Assembly: GCA_021498125.1 (NCBI GenBank)
Contig: JAIZWL010000007.1
Span: 60,302-124,301, forward strand
DNA: 64,000 nucleotides
DNA from: Candidatus Thorarchaeota archaeon
Lineage (GTDB): Archaea > Asgardarchaeota > Thorarchaeia > Thorarchaeales > Thorarchaeaceae
Reading direction: 5' to 3'
Part shown: piece after piece, positions 19,115 to 29,078 of the stretch
Layout: every line of letters begins with the position of its first letter
How positions within the stretch are numbered: position 1 is the first letter of the stretch
Program-made: the position numbers and the translations under genes
The notes under the pieces: model-generated
Told to the model about the DNA's origin: nothing
The model's database searches: none
The model's input: the letters and a program-made list of their open reading frames with translations, nothing else

Positions 19115-19477
19115 TTACTTGTTCATTGCGACATCAATTAATTCAAGCATATGTCTGATCGTGACAGGCTTTAGTCCAAAGCTTGCCGCCCCATTTTGAA
19201 GAGCATCATCCTTTACATTCACATCTGCACTGATGAACACGATCTTGGCATGTGGATTGACTCCAAGGATCTCCTTCATGACTTCCAGTCCATCTTTATT
19301 TGGCATTCTATGGTCAAGAATTATAACATCGGGTTTGGGATTCAACTCGGAATAGATCCTGATGGCCTCGTTCCCGTCATACGCATCTGCGACTACTTGA
19401 TGGCCTTTTATCGCAAAGACATCTTTGTAGAGCTTGTGCAGGATGACCTCGTCATCAACGATGAATATTGTTGCCAT
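19115..19477 (-). CDS. Single-domain response regulator (CheY-like receiver)
   Basis: This is a 120-residue canonical receiver: FIVDDE acidic pair, VIILDHRMPNKDG phospho-acceptor, VFISAD switch and GLKPVT lysine. The ATG at 19477 (MATIFIVDDE) is chosen because the longer in-frame extension to 19573 adds a basic, non-conserved tail. It heads a two-receiver operon with no kinase nearby. Confidence 0.9.
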   Translation of the reverse strand: MATIFIVDDEVILHKLYKDVFAIKGHQVVADAYDGNEAIRIYSELNPKPDVIILDHRMPNKDGLEVMKEILGVNPHAKIVFISADVNVKDDALQNGAASFGLKPVTIRHMLELIDVAMNK

Positions 19478-19890
19478 TGTCTTGTTCAACCCGAGTTTCC
19501 TATTACATTTTGGGTTCTTGTACTTCCCTTCTCTCGTTAGCGAACCCTTTCTGATTGCACCTGTGTGGCGCAAACTATCTTAGTCGCCACATGATATAAA
19601 TCAATTCGTGTCTAACTCTGAAGCACTTGAACTTGATTAATCCTTCTCTCTAGACAATATATCTATTTATTGGCGCTCCCCATTTTGTAAATATTTTTGC
19701 TGTCACTCATTGGCTTAAAGCATGATCACTCGCTGAGAGCTTTCTACAGATTTATATGCTCTGAAAAAGAATGGATAATTACCTTGCAAATATCTACCGT
19801 AAAATAGTTTTGAGAACCAAGTGGAGTTTCTCTAATCTATATACCTCCTGATCTTTGCTTGGTTAAAGGCTTGTGAGGTTTGGACTCGCT
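19478..19890. other. Divergent intergenic region with promoter of the beta-helix gene
   Basis: The region is AT-rich and without genes. A TATA-like CTATATAC at 19837-19844 would start transcription near 19868, just before the GTG (19873) and ATG (19891) that could begin the giant beta-helix gene. GAGGT at 19875-19879 is placed as a ribosome-binding site for the ATG. Confidence 0.45.
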
Positions 19891-22800
19891 ATGCGTAAAA
19901 ATAGCATATCATGGGAACTTCCGTTATTTCTGATGATTTTTTTGGGCATTGCCTTGTTGTCAGGTTCTAATGTTTCTCATCAAGTGACCACGGAATCACG
20001 TGGGCCTGCGTCACCGGTTAACGGTGCAATTTCTGCATCAACTAGCGGTGATGTATACAGCGGCTCAGGTAATTGGGTCATAAGTCAGAGTACTACATAC
20101 ACTGATGAGGTTCTCACGGTGTATGGTAATATCTCAATCCAATACCCTGGTTCATTGACCCTTGTTAATACTACTATCAATTTTGAACCACCGAATGATG
20201 TTTCGATCTTTGAAGTAAAGACAAACGCATCGCTCTATATTGTGCGAAGTCATATATCTTCGAGTTCAAAGACTTTTAGAATTATATTCGATGGTAAGGC
20301 TGACGGAAATATCAGCTACTCATACATAGAGAACTTTGAGACTGTGAGTATTGATGGAACAGTTTCTGGAGGCGACTTCGAAACCCTCATCTACGGAAAC
20401 GTTTTTCGCAATTGTACGGGTGATGATACTGCAATAGGTATTAGTTACGGTATTTCGGGTGATATCAATATCAGCAGCAATGAGTTTTATGGTTGGGATG
20501 CAACAGATACGACTGGTCCTATGAATGTGATCCGCGTAGGGTCTGTCTCCAGTGCTAAGACTGTGATCTATAATAACACAATACATGATGTGTCAGTGGG
20601 GCAAAACGATGAATGGTCTAGTTACATAGCTACTAGAGCTTCATTAGCACAGCCAATGATAATTGATAACATGTTCTATAACTTGGGGAATCCTTCATCG
20701 AGGGCAAGTCCCATTGTTATGACTATGGTTGGGAACTCAGTAATTACAGGTAATTCGTTTAGAGATTCATGGGCTTTGGGTATCTATCTGCTTGAGGACG
20801 ATGCATTCATATCTGGGAACAGGTTTGAGAATCTATCAGGCAAATGCCCCGATCTATTAGGTGATCAATCCGTCCCCGCCATCTTAGTTGGGTATACTAC
20901 GAACTTGACAATAGCATCGAATGTCTTTACGTATAATAATGGTCCCTCAATATGGTGTAAAGGGCCAAATACCTATAACGTTACGATCGAAAATAATATT
21001 ATTGGAAATTCCGAGTCCGTCACCGAATCTGCCATTATTCTATCGAATGGCGCTCATAACATCACGCTCACAGGAAATCTTCTTGCTGGTAACTGGGTCG
21101 GCTTGAATATCACCAGCGATGCGATGAACCAGACGATCATAAACAACGCCTTCTTGTGGAACACCTATCAGGCAATTGACTTCAACCATACAAATAACGT
21201 CTGGTCCAATTCCACTCACGGTAATCTCTGGTCAAGCTACGACGGCACTGACATTGACAATAATTGGATTGGTGATACTGCCTTCAATGTAGATGGTACC
21301 GGAGGAAACATAACTGATTCTCATCCGGTCTACAGAACTGCACCTTTGCCAAGTACCAGTACACCTTGGACCATTGATCGACCGATGGTCTATTGGAACC
21401 ATAGCATGACTGTTCCAACGACCATCTCATTAAGTCAGTCAGCAGCCTCATTCTCTGTGATCGACTTGACTCTCTCATCTTCTTCTAGGTTGCGGGTCAC
21501 AGGAATTGAAAACACTCTGACACTGTTCCAACATTGTACTGTAAGTGAAGATGTAGATATCAACAGTCATGAGATGATTTATCTAATTGAATCAAACTTT
21601 ACGCAAGACCTTGAAATCACTGCTAATGGTGGCAATGCCCTGCTGCAAGACAGTTCGATCACTGGTGATACGACTATAACTTCGGTGAATGATGGTACCA
21701 TCACAGGGAACTCGTTCAATTCTCAGATTGATGTGAGTTCAAGCACTAACTCGCTCCTCGCTAATAATTCGTTTGTTACTTCTATCCAACTGTGGGATAG
21801 CGATCATAATTCTATCACTGGAGGACAAGTTGCAGGAACTGTTGAATTTTACAATAGTCCATATAACACCCTTCGGGATGTCTCGGTGCTTTCGACTGCA
21901 AGTTGGGGTATCTCTCTATCGGATAGCTTGAACATAACCGTGGATTCCTGTAACATTTCAGTGACCTCTGGATGGGGTATCGATTTTAGTTGGCAGAGCA
22001 GCGCGAATCATTATCTGACGGTCACTAATTCTGTGATCACTGGTGGCGGTATTGGTGGTAGTCATCTTCCATATTCCAATAACTTGAACCTCACTGGAAA
22101 CACGATTCGATCAGCATCGGGTTATGGGATCTATGTGGAAGGTGGAAGCGGAGTCACCATTTCTCATAACACTGTTGAACAGGCATCCAGTAGTGGAATA
22201 CGCTTGTATAATTTGGTCAATTGTTTCGTTTCTCACAATCTGATAAACGGCTCCGCGAGTTATGGATTGGATCTTAGAAACTTTGACAATGGAGATGTCT
22301 ACAATAATACACTCACCAACAGTACCAGCGATGGACTGTATATTGATGCTACAAGTTCCTCATCTACGATCTATCATAATTTCATCATAGACAATACTGG
22401 TTACGGTATTACTGATAGGATGACCGGTGGCTCGATATACATGAATGTACTGTATCATAACCACGCTGGAAATATCCATTTCGATGGCGCCTCATCGGTC
22501 AGTCTAGATAATGGCACCTATGGTAATTTCTGGGGGCCTTCAGGCCCAGACGGGCAGGACTACTACGCCGGACCTGATTCTTCAACTGATTGGATCGGTG
22601 GTGCGGACTATACGGTTGGTGGATTTGTAGATCATCATCCGATATTGTTGAGCGCGATTGACCACCTAGATATGCCTACAACGTATACCGATCTGTCGGT
22701 CAATGAATGTGTGATTATTCTCGGTGAACATCTCACTGTCCAAGATCACTTCACTCTGGAGTCTTCTGGAAATCTAACACTTGTAGGTACGCAAGTGACT

Positions 22801-25800
22801 TTCGAGACTGGAGGAACGCATATCGTTCCCATAGACATCCAACCCGGTGGTGCTCTGACACTTCTCGGTGGTGCAAGGCTGACTGCCGATCAGACTTCTG
22901 CAACATACGGTTTTGTGCTTCATACAGGCTCATATCTGACCATGCATGACGCTACAATTGACAGATGTGGGTGGGGTTCTGGAAACAGCGGCTTTCTCTT
23001 GAATGTCACCACGGTCTCGATCAGCAACATTACAGTATCACACAGTCCTTCACAAGGAATCTATGTATTCAATGTGAACAATCTGGTCTTGAGTGATATT
23101 GTCTGTATCGACACAGATGATGCAGGAGTATATCTACAGATGGCCTTCTGGACCTCGATTGAGGGGCTTCATGTAGAGAACTGTCAATATGGTGTACATG
23201 TCTATCTCTCGTCTGGTTCCCAGATAGTCTCGGCAACATTTGATAGCGTTCAAACTGGCGTGTACGTTGACTCTTCTGCACAGGTGAATATCACAGGAAG
23301 CGACTTCACAGGTTGCACTGTCTATGGTGCTCTCTTCGAAGGAGCCGATGATGCTATCGTCTATTGTAACACATTCAAATCCCTGCCCAATGCACTCGTT
23401 TTCAAGGACAACTCGGACAATGCGACGATCACCAACAATTACTTCCAAGATAGCACGATCTACTTTGATTCCACGTCTGATGATAGTACGGTCTACTTCA
23501 ACCTATTCCGTGGAATTACCACCTATCTCACAGATCAGGGCACAGGTAATGCAATGAACAACGGGACGCATGGCAACCTCTATCTGGACTATACAGGTCA
23601 CGACTACGATAATGACTTGATTGGAGATACGCCATATTCCGATAGAGGCGTGACTGATAACTACCCGTTAATGGTGTGGGGATCGTGGCCAAGCAATGCG
23701 TGGGACGTGCGTGTAGATACTTATGCTCTGGCCATCAACTATACACTGAACGGAGATATTACGATCCACGACTCGGTTTCATTCTATCTCTACAATGCTG
23801 TGATCTGGTTCAATTGCACAGCCGACAAAGAGTATGGTCTGTATTTCAACAGTGGAAGTTCTTTGACGTACACTGATGGCGCTCTGCGGGCCTATAATGT
23901 CACTCACAGGTTTGAGGTGGTCACTCACGAGTCAAGTTCGATCACCATGCATGGCACATTGCTCGATGGTTGCTACTCTATTCGTATCGTTACGAACTCT
24001 ACTCATCTTGATGGTCTGACAATCACTAACACGTACATTGGTATCTTTCTAGATGGTACTAATCTCTACGGTATTGATATTGGATCTGTTGATATCACTG
24101 GTGCGGAGAATACGGGATATGTTATTACTCAGGCCTCACGTATCACGATCCATGACGGAACAGTGACAGATGCACCATATGGTATTAGCATCCTGAGCGG
24201 TACAAGTGACATAGTCATTGACCACATGACCCTTTCTACAATACAGAATATGGCTTTGCACCTAGAATATACCTCTAATGTGACCATTCAAGACGTTCAG
24301 GTGAGCACCGCTCAATACGGGGTCTACATTGACACGCATGTGTCTGGATACGTTCACGTTTTGAGTTCGACTTTTGATCATCTTCAATATGGTGTTAGTT
24401 GTCATGCAAATACTCCTTTGACCGAGCTCTTTGTCAGCGACACCTCTATGAGTTCTGTCACAGCCTATGGTCTGGACGTATTTGGAGTGGCAAACTTTAC
24501 TGTCATTGACTGTACAATCAACCCACATGGTGGGAGGATGATAAATCTTGGTGCCTCTGTTGATTGGTTCAAGCTACAACATCTTACAGGATTCAATGGA
24601 ACGTATGGTGTGTACTTTTCAATTCCCCCTGCTGGAATCATCACCGACTCGGAATTTCGTAACTTTACTGACGCTGCAATCTTCCTACCTGACTGGGCTA
24701 CGGGTATGATCAACGTCACTATCTCGGACAGCCATTTCTATGGTTGTCATCAAGGCATTGATGCGAGTGGCGATATTGTGAGGATCATACACAATGTCTT
24801 CGAATATGGTGTTGATGCAGTCTATGTTGGAAAGGCAACGTTCATCGTATTTGCAAACAATACCATTTCGCACATAAACAACGCCTTCTATGGTGGATCA
24901 TATACAGCCCGTGTATCATTGTCAGGGAATGTCTACACAGATCTCACTTCTGATGCAATCTACTTGCAGATGGGGAATGCAGGGAGTTCGGTGTACAATG
25001 AGACCATCAATGGTTGTAGATTCGGGTTAATCCTAGACACTGCAAATGTGACAATCGATCATGTTGTAGTCCGTAATGCAGAACGCGGAGTCTTTTTGTC
25101 CACGTCAGGAGCAGTAAACATTTCTAATGTACAAATATCTGATTCAGATGTAGGTATCTACATCTGGGATTCGACAGGTAGTAGAATTAGAACCACCTCT
25201 ATTGAGAACACTTCTCAGGGCATAGTCACCTACATCCCTGATAAGGAGGCTGGAGATCATGACATTGACACCTCGAATACGTACGAAGGGAAACCCATCT
25301 ACTATATCTTCAATCAAAACCACACGGTCTATACCGGGATTGACACAAATCATCTGAGCTTGGTGTATTGTAATTACGTTACGATCACGGACTCTAGCTT
25401 TGCAGGTGATACGATCGATCTTGTTGGTCTTCAGAACTGTGTGTTTGCGAATTCGACAATTGCAACATCCATCAATTCCAGAGAGGTTGATAATACGCTC
25501 ATCAAGGCCAACATCTTTGATGCCTCTCAGGTCATCCGAATCAAGAATTGGAATAATTATCCGACGAATGTCACATTTACATTGAACTCGTTCTTGTCAG
25601 AGGTTTTATTCTCTGGTAATTATGAGTTTAATTTGAATGCATCAGACTACGGTAATTATTGGACTGATAATCCCGACACCACGGATGCCAATCATGATGG
25701 TATTGGTGATGTGCCATATCATACAAATTCGCCGATTGACTATTTGCCGCTTGTCGTACCACCGAAAAAGTACAAAGCATATCCGGTAATCCAGACGCCA

Positions 25801-26769
25801 TCAAATAATGACCATGTATGCAGTAATGTCTTTACAACCATAAATTCCTCAATTACCGTTGGCGTTCTCTACGAAGGGACTCCTACTACTGCCGTGACGT
25901 TGGACCTGAACGGAACGAACATCTACTCCGGAGGGCTTGGTTATGCCGAGTTCACTTTTGACTCCACTTCCTTCACGGACGGGTATTACGTTCTCAGGAT
26001 GAGAGTTCTCGTTGATGGGGCTGATGAGTTTGTCACATCGATCGATATTTGGATTGATAATACTGCTCCAGTTATCACCGATAATCTAGTAGATGGTCAC
26101 GTTTCTATCACTGACTCGCTGAGCATTTATGTATCGAGTTCCGATGAGTCTTCAACAGTTGCATGGACAGCCATTTTTATGAATGGTACACTGCAGACTA
26201 ATCGGACCGGAACTAGCTTTACGTATTCGTTGACCTTTTCGAATGAGGGGTTGTACATCATTAACATAACCTCTTCTGACTCTGTTGGGAATATTGCCAC
26301 TGTCCTCAAGACTGTGTATTATGACCACACAGCGCCAGAATTGGTTGGCCCTTCAGGATCTGTCACCTACGAAGAAGGTACGACAGGAAACACTGTGACC
26401 ATTCACGCCACAGATTTGACTCCGAACGGGTACAATGTGACTTTCGATTCGCAGGCGAGTACGCACTATGCTTGGAGCGGTGGCGATATCGTCATCAATA
26501 TTGATGGCCTGTCAGTAGGAACCCACACTCTGTACGTAGTTGTATACGATCGTGGTGACCAATCCTCGTACCTTTCCATTGAGATCGTTGTGACTGAATC
26601 GACAACATCTACGACGACAACTCCCACATCGACGACGACAACAGCTCCCACATCCGGCTCGCCCCCACTGGGGATTGATCCATTGGTCATCATAGCAATA
26701 CTTGGTGGTGTGGGCGGTATTGTTGTTGTAATCATCGTGGTAATGATGAAGAAGCGTCAATCCAGTTAG
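19891..26769 (+). CDS. Giant secreted parallel beta-helix surface protein
   Basis: This is a protein of about 2290 residues with a signal peptide (LPLFLMIFLGIALLSG), then several right-handed parallel beta-helix domains rich in PbH1/NosD-type rungs (N-rich turns such as ISGNRFENL, ITNNYFQDS). At least four segments end in a similar loop, GN-(L/Y/F)-(W/Y) followed by Asp-rich residues and GD(T/V)PY, at roughly residues 445, 890, 1230 and 1930. This suggests tandem domains with calcium-binding-like ends. Two Ig-like domains follow (DNTAPVI near residue 2060, HTAPEL near 2150), then a Thr-rich linker, a helix (IIAILGGVGGIVVVIIVV) and MKKRQ. It likely binds or cleaves polysaccharide at the surface; no catalytic residues can be assigned. 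GTG at 19873 is an alternative start. Confidence 0.85.
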   Translation: MRKNSISWELPLFLMIFLGIALLSGSNVSHQVTTESRGPASPVNGAISASTSGDVYSGSGNWVISQSTTYTDEVLTVYGNISIQYPGSLTLVNTTINFEPPNDVSIFEVKTNASLYIVRSHISSSSKTFRIIFDGKADGNISYSYIENFETVSIDGTVSGGDFETLIYGNVFRNCTGDDTAIGISYGISGDINISSNEFYGWDATDTTGPMNVIRVGSVSSAKTVIYNNTIHDVSVGQNDEWSSYIATRASLAQPMIIDNMFYNLGNPSSRASPIVMTMVGNSVITGNSFRDSWALGIYLLEDDAFISGNRFENLSGKCPDLLGDQSVPAILVGYTTNLTIASNVFTYNNGPSIWCKGPNTYNVTIENNIIGNSESVTESAIILSNGAHNITLTGNLLAGNWVGLNITSDAMNQTIINNAFLWNTYQAIDFNHTNNVWSNSTHGNLWSSYDGTDIDNNWIGDTAFNVDGTGGNITDSHPVYRTAPLPSTSTPWTIDRPMVYWNHSMTVPTTISLSQSAASFSVIDLTLSSSSRLRVTGIENTLTLFQHCTVSEDVDINSHEMIYLIESNFTQDLEITANGGNALLQDSSITGDTTITSVNDGTITGNSFNSQIDVSSSTNSLLANNSFVTSIQLWDSDHNSITGGQVAGTVEFYNSPYNTLRDVSVLSTASWGISLSDSLNITVDSCNISVTSGWGIDFSWQSSANHYLTVTNSVITGGGIGGSHLPYSNNLNLTGNTIRSASGYGIYVEGGSGVTISHNTVEQASSSGIRLYNLVNCFVSHNLINGSASYGLDLRNFDNGDVYNNTLTNSTSDGLYIDATSSSSTIYHNFIIDNTGYGITDRMTGGSIYMNVLYHNHAGNIHFDGASSVSLDNGTYGNFWGPSGPDGQDYYAGPDSSTDWIGGADYTVGGFVDHHPILLSAIDHLDMPTTYTDLSVNECVIILGEHLTVQDHFTLESSGNLTLVGTQVTFETGGTHIVPIDIQPGGALTLLGGARLTADQTSATYGFVLHTGSYLTMHDATIDRCGWGSGNSGFLLNVTTVSISNITVSHSPSQGIYVFNVNNLVLSDIVCIDTDDAGVYLQMAFWTSIEGLHVENCQYGVHVYLSSGSQIVSATFDSVQTGVYVDSSAQVNITGSDFTGCTVYGALFEGADDAIVYCNTFKSLPNALVFKDNSDNATITNNYFQDSTIYFDSTSDDSTVYFNLFRGITTYLTDQGTGNAMNNGTHGNLYLDYTGHDYDNDLIGDTPYSDRGVTDNYPLMVWGSWPSNAWDVRVDTYALAINYTLNGDITIHDSVSFYLYNAVIWFNCTADKEYGLYFNSGSSLTYTDGALRAYNVTHRFEVVTHESSSITMHGTLLDGCYSIRIVTNSTHLDGLTITNTYIGIFLDGTNLYGIDIGSVDITGAENTGYVITQASRITIHDGTVTDAPYGISILSGTSDIVIDHMTLSTIQNMALHLEYTSNVTIQDVQVSTAQYGVYIDTHVSGYVHVLSSTFDHLQYGVSCHANTPLTELFVSDTSMSSVTAYGLDVFGVANFTVIDCTINPHGGRMINLGASVDWFKLQHLTGFNGTYGVYFSIPPAGIITDSEFRNFTDAAIFLPDWATGMINVTISDSHFYGCHQGIDASGDIVRIIHNVFEYGVDAVYVGKATFIVFANNTISHINNAFYGGSYTARVSLSGNVYTDLTSDAIYLQMGNAGSSVYNETINGCRFGLILDTANVTIDHVVVRNAERGVFLSTSGAVNISNVQISDSDVGIYIWDSTGSRIRTTSIENTSQGIVTYIPDKEAGDHDIDTSNTYEGKPIYYIFNQNHTVYTGIDTNHLSLVYCNYVTITDSSFAGDTIDLVGLQNCVFANSTIATSINSREVDNTLIKANIFDASQVIRIKNWNNYPTNVTFTLNSFLSEVLFSGNYEFNLNASDYGNYWTDNPDTTDANHDGIGDVPYHTNSPIDYLPLVVPPKKYKAYPVIQTPSNNDHVCSNVFTTINSSITVGVLYEGTPTTAVTLDLNGTNIYSGGLGYAEFTFDSTSFTDGYYVLRMRVLVDGADEFVTSIDIWIDNTAPVITDNLVDGHVSITDSLSIYVSSSDESSTVAWTAIFMNGTLQTNRTGTSFTYSLTFSNEGLYIINITSSDSVGNIATVLKTVYYDHTAPELVGPSGSVTYEEGTTGNTVTIHATDLTPNGYNVTFDSQASTHYAWSGGDIVINIDGLSVGTHTLYVVVYDRGDQSSYLSIEIVVTESTTSTTTTPTSTTTTAPTSGSPPLGIDPLVIIAILGGVGGIVVVIIVVMMKKRQSS

Positions 26770-26780
26770 TTTGAGATCAC

Positions 26781-26816
26781 AGGGGCGTACATTCGCCCCT
26801 CTCTCTATTTTTATTT
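26781..26816 (+). terminator. Hairpin terminator after beta-helix gene
   Basis: A perfect 7-bp stem AGGGGCG (26781-26787) and CGCCCCT (26794-26800) with a 6-base loop is followed by a pyrimidine/T-rich tract. It lies 11 bases after the stop codon. Confidence 0.65.
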
Positions 26817-27016
26817 ACATATTCTATAGATGTTCAAGGACACACCAGTGAGAGTTGCGATCAACAGCTAGGGACTTGGGCAGTCTTAATTGGAATATCT
26901 GTAGGACTTTAGTCTGGCCTCTCATATATCGCCAAGTCTTGAATACAAGCTGTTAGGTTTCTCCCTAAATTCCACTGTGTTCTTGGTCGACATAGGGTCT
27001 CATGTCCCAGATACAC

Positions 27017-28879
27017 TCAACGGTATTTCTTTCGTATCCACAAAAGTACGACCACTCCGATCGCAAGTGCCGATGATGCCAAGACAATTATTCGCGGATC
27101 GAGAGGTGGCTGAAGAATGGTCGTTGTTTCGGTGTTCGGGGTCTCAGATGAGGTATCATTACTTGCCGTTGGAATTGGACGCCCCACATATGCAGTATAT
27201 GTTGGATCATGGGCCAGTGCATACCCATCCCAATGAGGATATCCGATGCGATAGAGTAGCCAGCTGTCGCGGTAATCAATATCGACAGGAAACGGGTGTT
27301 CAAGGATCCGTGGGAGAAATGCTGAGAGAAAGCCACGGAATACAGTGACAGGTGTCCAGAATTGGTTCTCTGCAACGGACTCGTGTAAGCTGCTGGAGGG
27401 GCAAGCCGAGGCACGAACCTGATATTGTGATTCTGGATCTGTATAGAGTCTATAGTATTCGTCAAAGGAGATCCCATACAGTCCATTATCCGCGCTCGTG
27501 ATATTAGCGACAGCGATTGGAATTGTCGGTTCGTCTGCTTGTGTGGAATTGTATTCCGTTGAGTTGACCGTTATCACTGGTTGTGAAGCGTTGGATAACA
27601 CCATTGTACTGTGTAGGGCCGAGAGGCTGAGACCTTCAATATGGGCTCCTGGCACAATTGCTTGAAACTCTTCAGCAGTACCTAATGACAGATTTGTCTT
27701 TAGGGATGTTGTATTTCCTTGAAGAGAATAGTCATACGAGGTCTCCAAATAGGTGAGTTTCAAGAACGCAGCAGTATCCCCATACTTGGAAGTAGTGCCA
27801 TTGACAAATGTGAGGTACCCAAGAACATCCTTGTAACGAACGCCCCATTTGTAGTGGATCGTACCGTTTACATCGACCTTTCTCACGTCTTGAGGTTCGA
27901 ACCCTGTTGAGTAATTCAACGCAAGATAATACGCAGTCTCAAATGTATCATTCTCAAAATTGGCATCAAGGATTCCGTTGTGGTTGGTATCATTATAGAG
28001 TTCGAATAGTAGCAGGGAGTGACCGACCACTATTTCTTCATTATCCTTCGTGAAGTAGTGCTGTCCAACAAAGCTGATCCCCGGGAAATAATTGTTATAT
28101 TTTGTGTCAGCAGCAGTGATATAGATCAATTGAGACCATCCTGTGTTAATCCACGTGTACCAGAGTGAAATATCTGATAGGTACCCCGAGCTGATCTCTT
28201 CGGTCACCTTAATTGTGTCAAGCACCGCTCCGGAAGTGTAGAGTACGTAGAGATGTGCATTCATTCCTGATGCGGGGAGTTCATCATGGGCCCAAAAGAG
28301 CCGTTGACCGTTCTCCTGTGCTCTGAATACTGCTGTGAGATAGTCCGAGCCAATAGCGTCTTGGAGGGCGGAGGCAAAATCTAACTGGTAACTTCTACTG
28401 TCACTTCCGCAGCTTGAGGTGCTGACGGTACGGTTTTTGATCGCAGTCCACGGAGCATTCGCCCATGTTATGGTGTCTTCGCTCCAATTATTGTATGTGC
28501 AGTAGAAAGCTCCGATCTTGAGGCCCTCGCCGAAACCATCCTTGATCGATAGGTATACACTTGCTGATGAAATGATGTCCCCCTTGTGAAGACCAGATAT
28601 ATTGAACTTCACAAAAACGACAGACTCTGAACCCGTCGCGGATTTGGAAATGTTGAGTATGCTCTCTGTTCCAAAATTGGAAGTTGGCTTGTCCGATCGC
28701 ACATACGCATCACACTCAGTCCATGAACTATACACTTGGAAGTCTGCTGGAGTTGTCCCATGAACCGGTGGTATCGTGGCTGCTGATGAAGTGGTGCTGG
28801 AGAATGACCCCAACAAGATCCCCGACATAATTAGTGTGAGCATAAGAATAGAAAGCGTAGGTGCGCGATAGCGATACAT
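27017..28879 (-). CDS. Secreted, membrane-anchored DNRLRE-domain protein
   Basis: The 620-residue exported protein has a signal peptide (LSILMLTLIMSGILLG). Residues about 45-215 form a DNRLRE/CBM96-like beta sandwich: DAYVRSDKPTSNFGTESIL opening, VFVKFNISGL, SEDTITWANAP, and a closing HLYVLYTS. This domain occurs in archaeal surface proteins and binds glycans in characterised cases. Residues 220-570 are beta-rich with many NxS/T sites and no known domain. The C-terminus has a Thr/Pro linker, a helix (IIVLASSALAIGVVVLLWI) and RKKYR. It is convergent with the beta-helix gene and follows another exported-protein gene on the same strand. Confidence 0.78.
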   Translation of the reverse strand: MYRYRAPTLSILMLTLIMSGILLGSFSSTTSSAATIPPVHGTTPADFQVYSSWTECDAYVRSDKPTSNFGTESILNISKSATGSESVVFVKFNISGLHKGDIISSASVYLSIKDGFGEGLKIGAFYCTYNNWSEDTITWANAPWTAIKNRTVSTSSCGSDSRSYQLDFASALQDAIGSDYLTAVFRAQENGQRLFWAHDELPASGMNAHLYVLYTSGAVLDTIKVTEEISSGYLSDISLWYTWINTGWSQLIYITAADTKYNNYFPGISFVGQHYFTKDNEEIVVGHSLLLFELYNDTNHNGILDANFENDTFETAYYLALNYSTGFEPQDVRKVDVNGTIHYKWGVRYKDVLGYLTFVNGTTSKYGDTAAFLKLTYLETSYDYSLQGNTTSLKTNLSLGTAEEFQAIVPGAHIEGLSLSALHSTMVLSNASQPVITVNSTEYNSTQADEPTIPIAVANITSADNGLYGISFDEYYRLYTDPESQYQVRASACPSSSLHESVAENQFWTPVTVFRGFLSAFLPRILEHPFPVDIDYRDSWLLYRIGYPHWDGYALAHDPTYTAYVGRPIPTASNDTSSETPNTETTTILQPPLDPRIIVLASSALAIGVVVLLWIRKKYR

Positions 28880-29003
28880 AGATCTCCGTTCCTCCCTATT
28901 ACCATTACCAGTACGTGATTGTGTATCTATGTACTTGTAATTCTTATATGAACTAATTCATTCACGCTTTTTTCTATTTCCATCTTGAGGTCGACTGAGT
29001 GCC

Positions 29004-29050
29004 AGTGGCCACTATTTGATCTACGTACTTCGACTATAGTAGTGGCCACT
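29004..29050. repeat. Two copies of palindrome AGTGGCCACT
   Basis: The self-complementary 10-mer AGTGGCCACT occurs at 29004-29013 and 29041-29050, about three and a half helical turns apart, between two minus-strand exported-protein genes. It could be a hairpin terminator for the gene ending at 29079, or a dimer-binding operator pair in front of the gene starting at 28879. Confidence 0.5.
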
Positions 29051-29078
29051 CTTGTTCTATCTATCTGTTCTCTCACTG

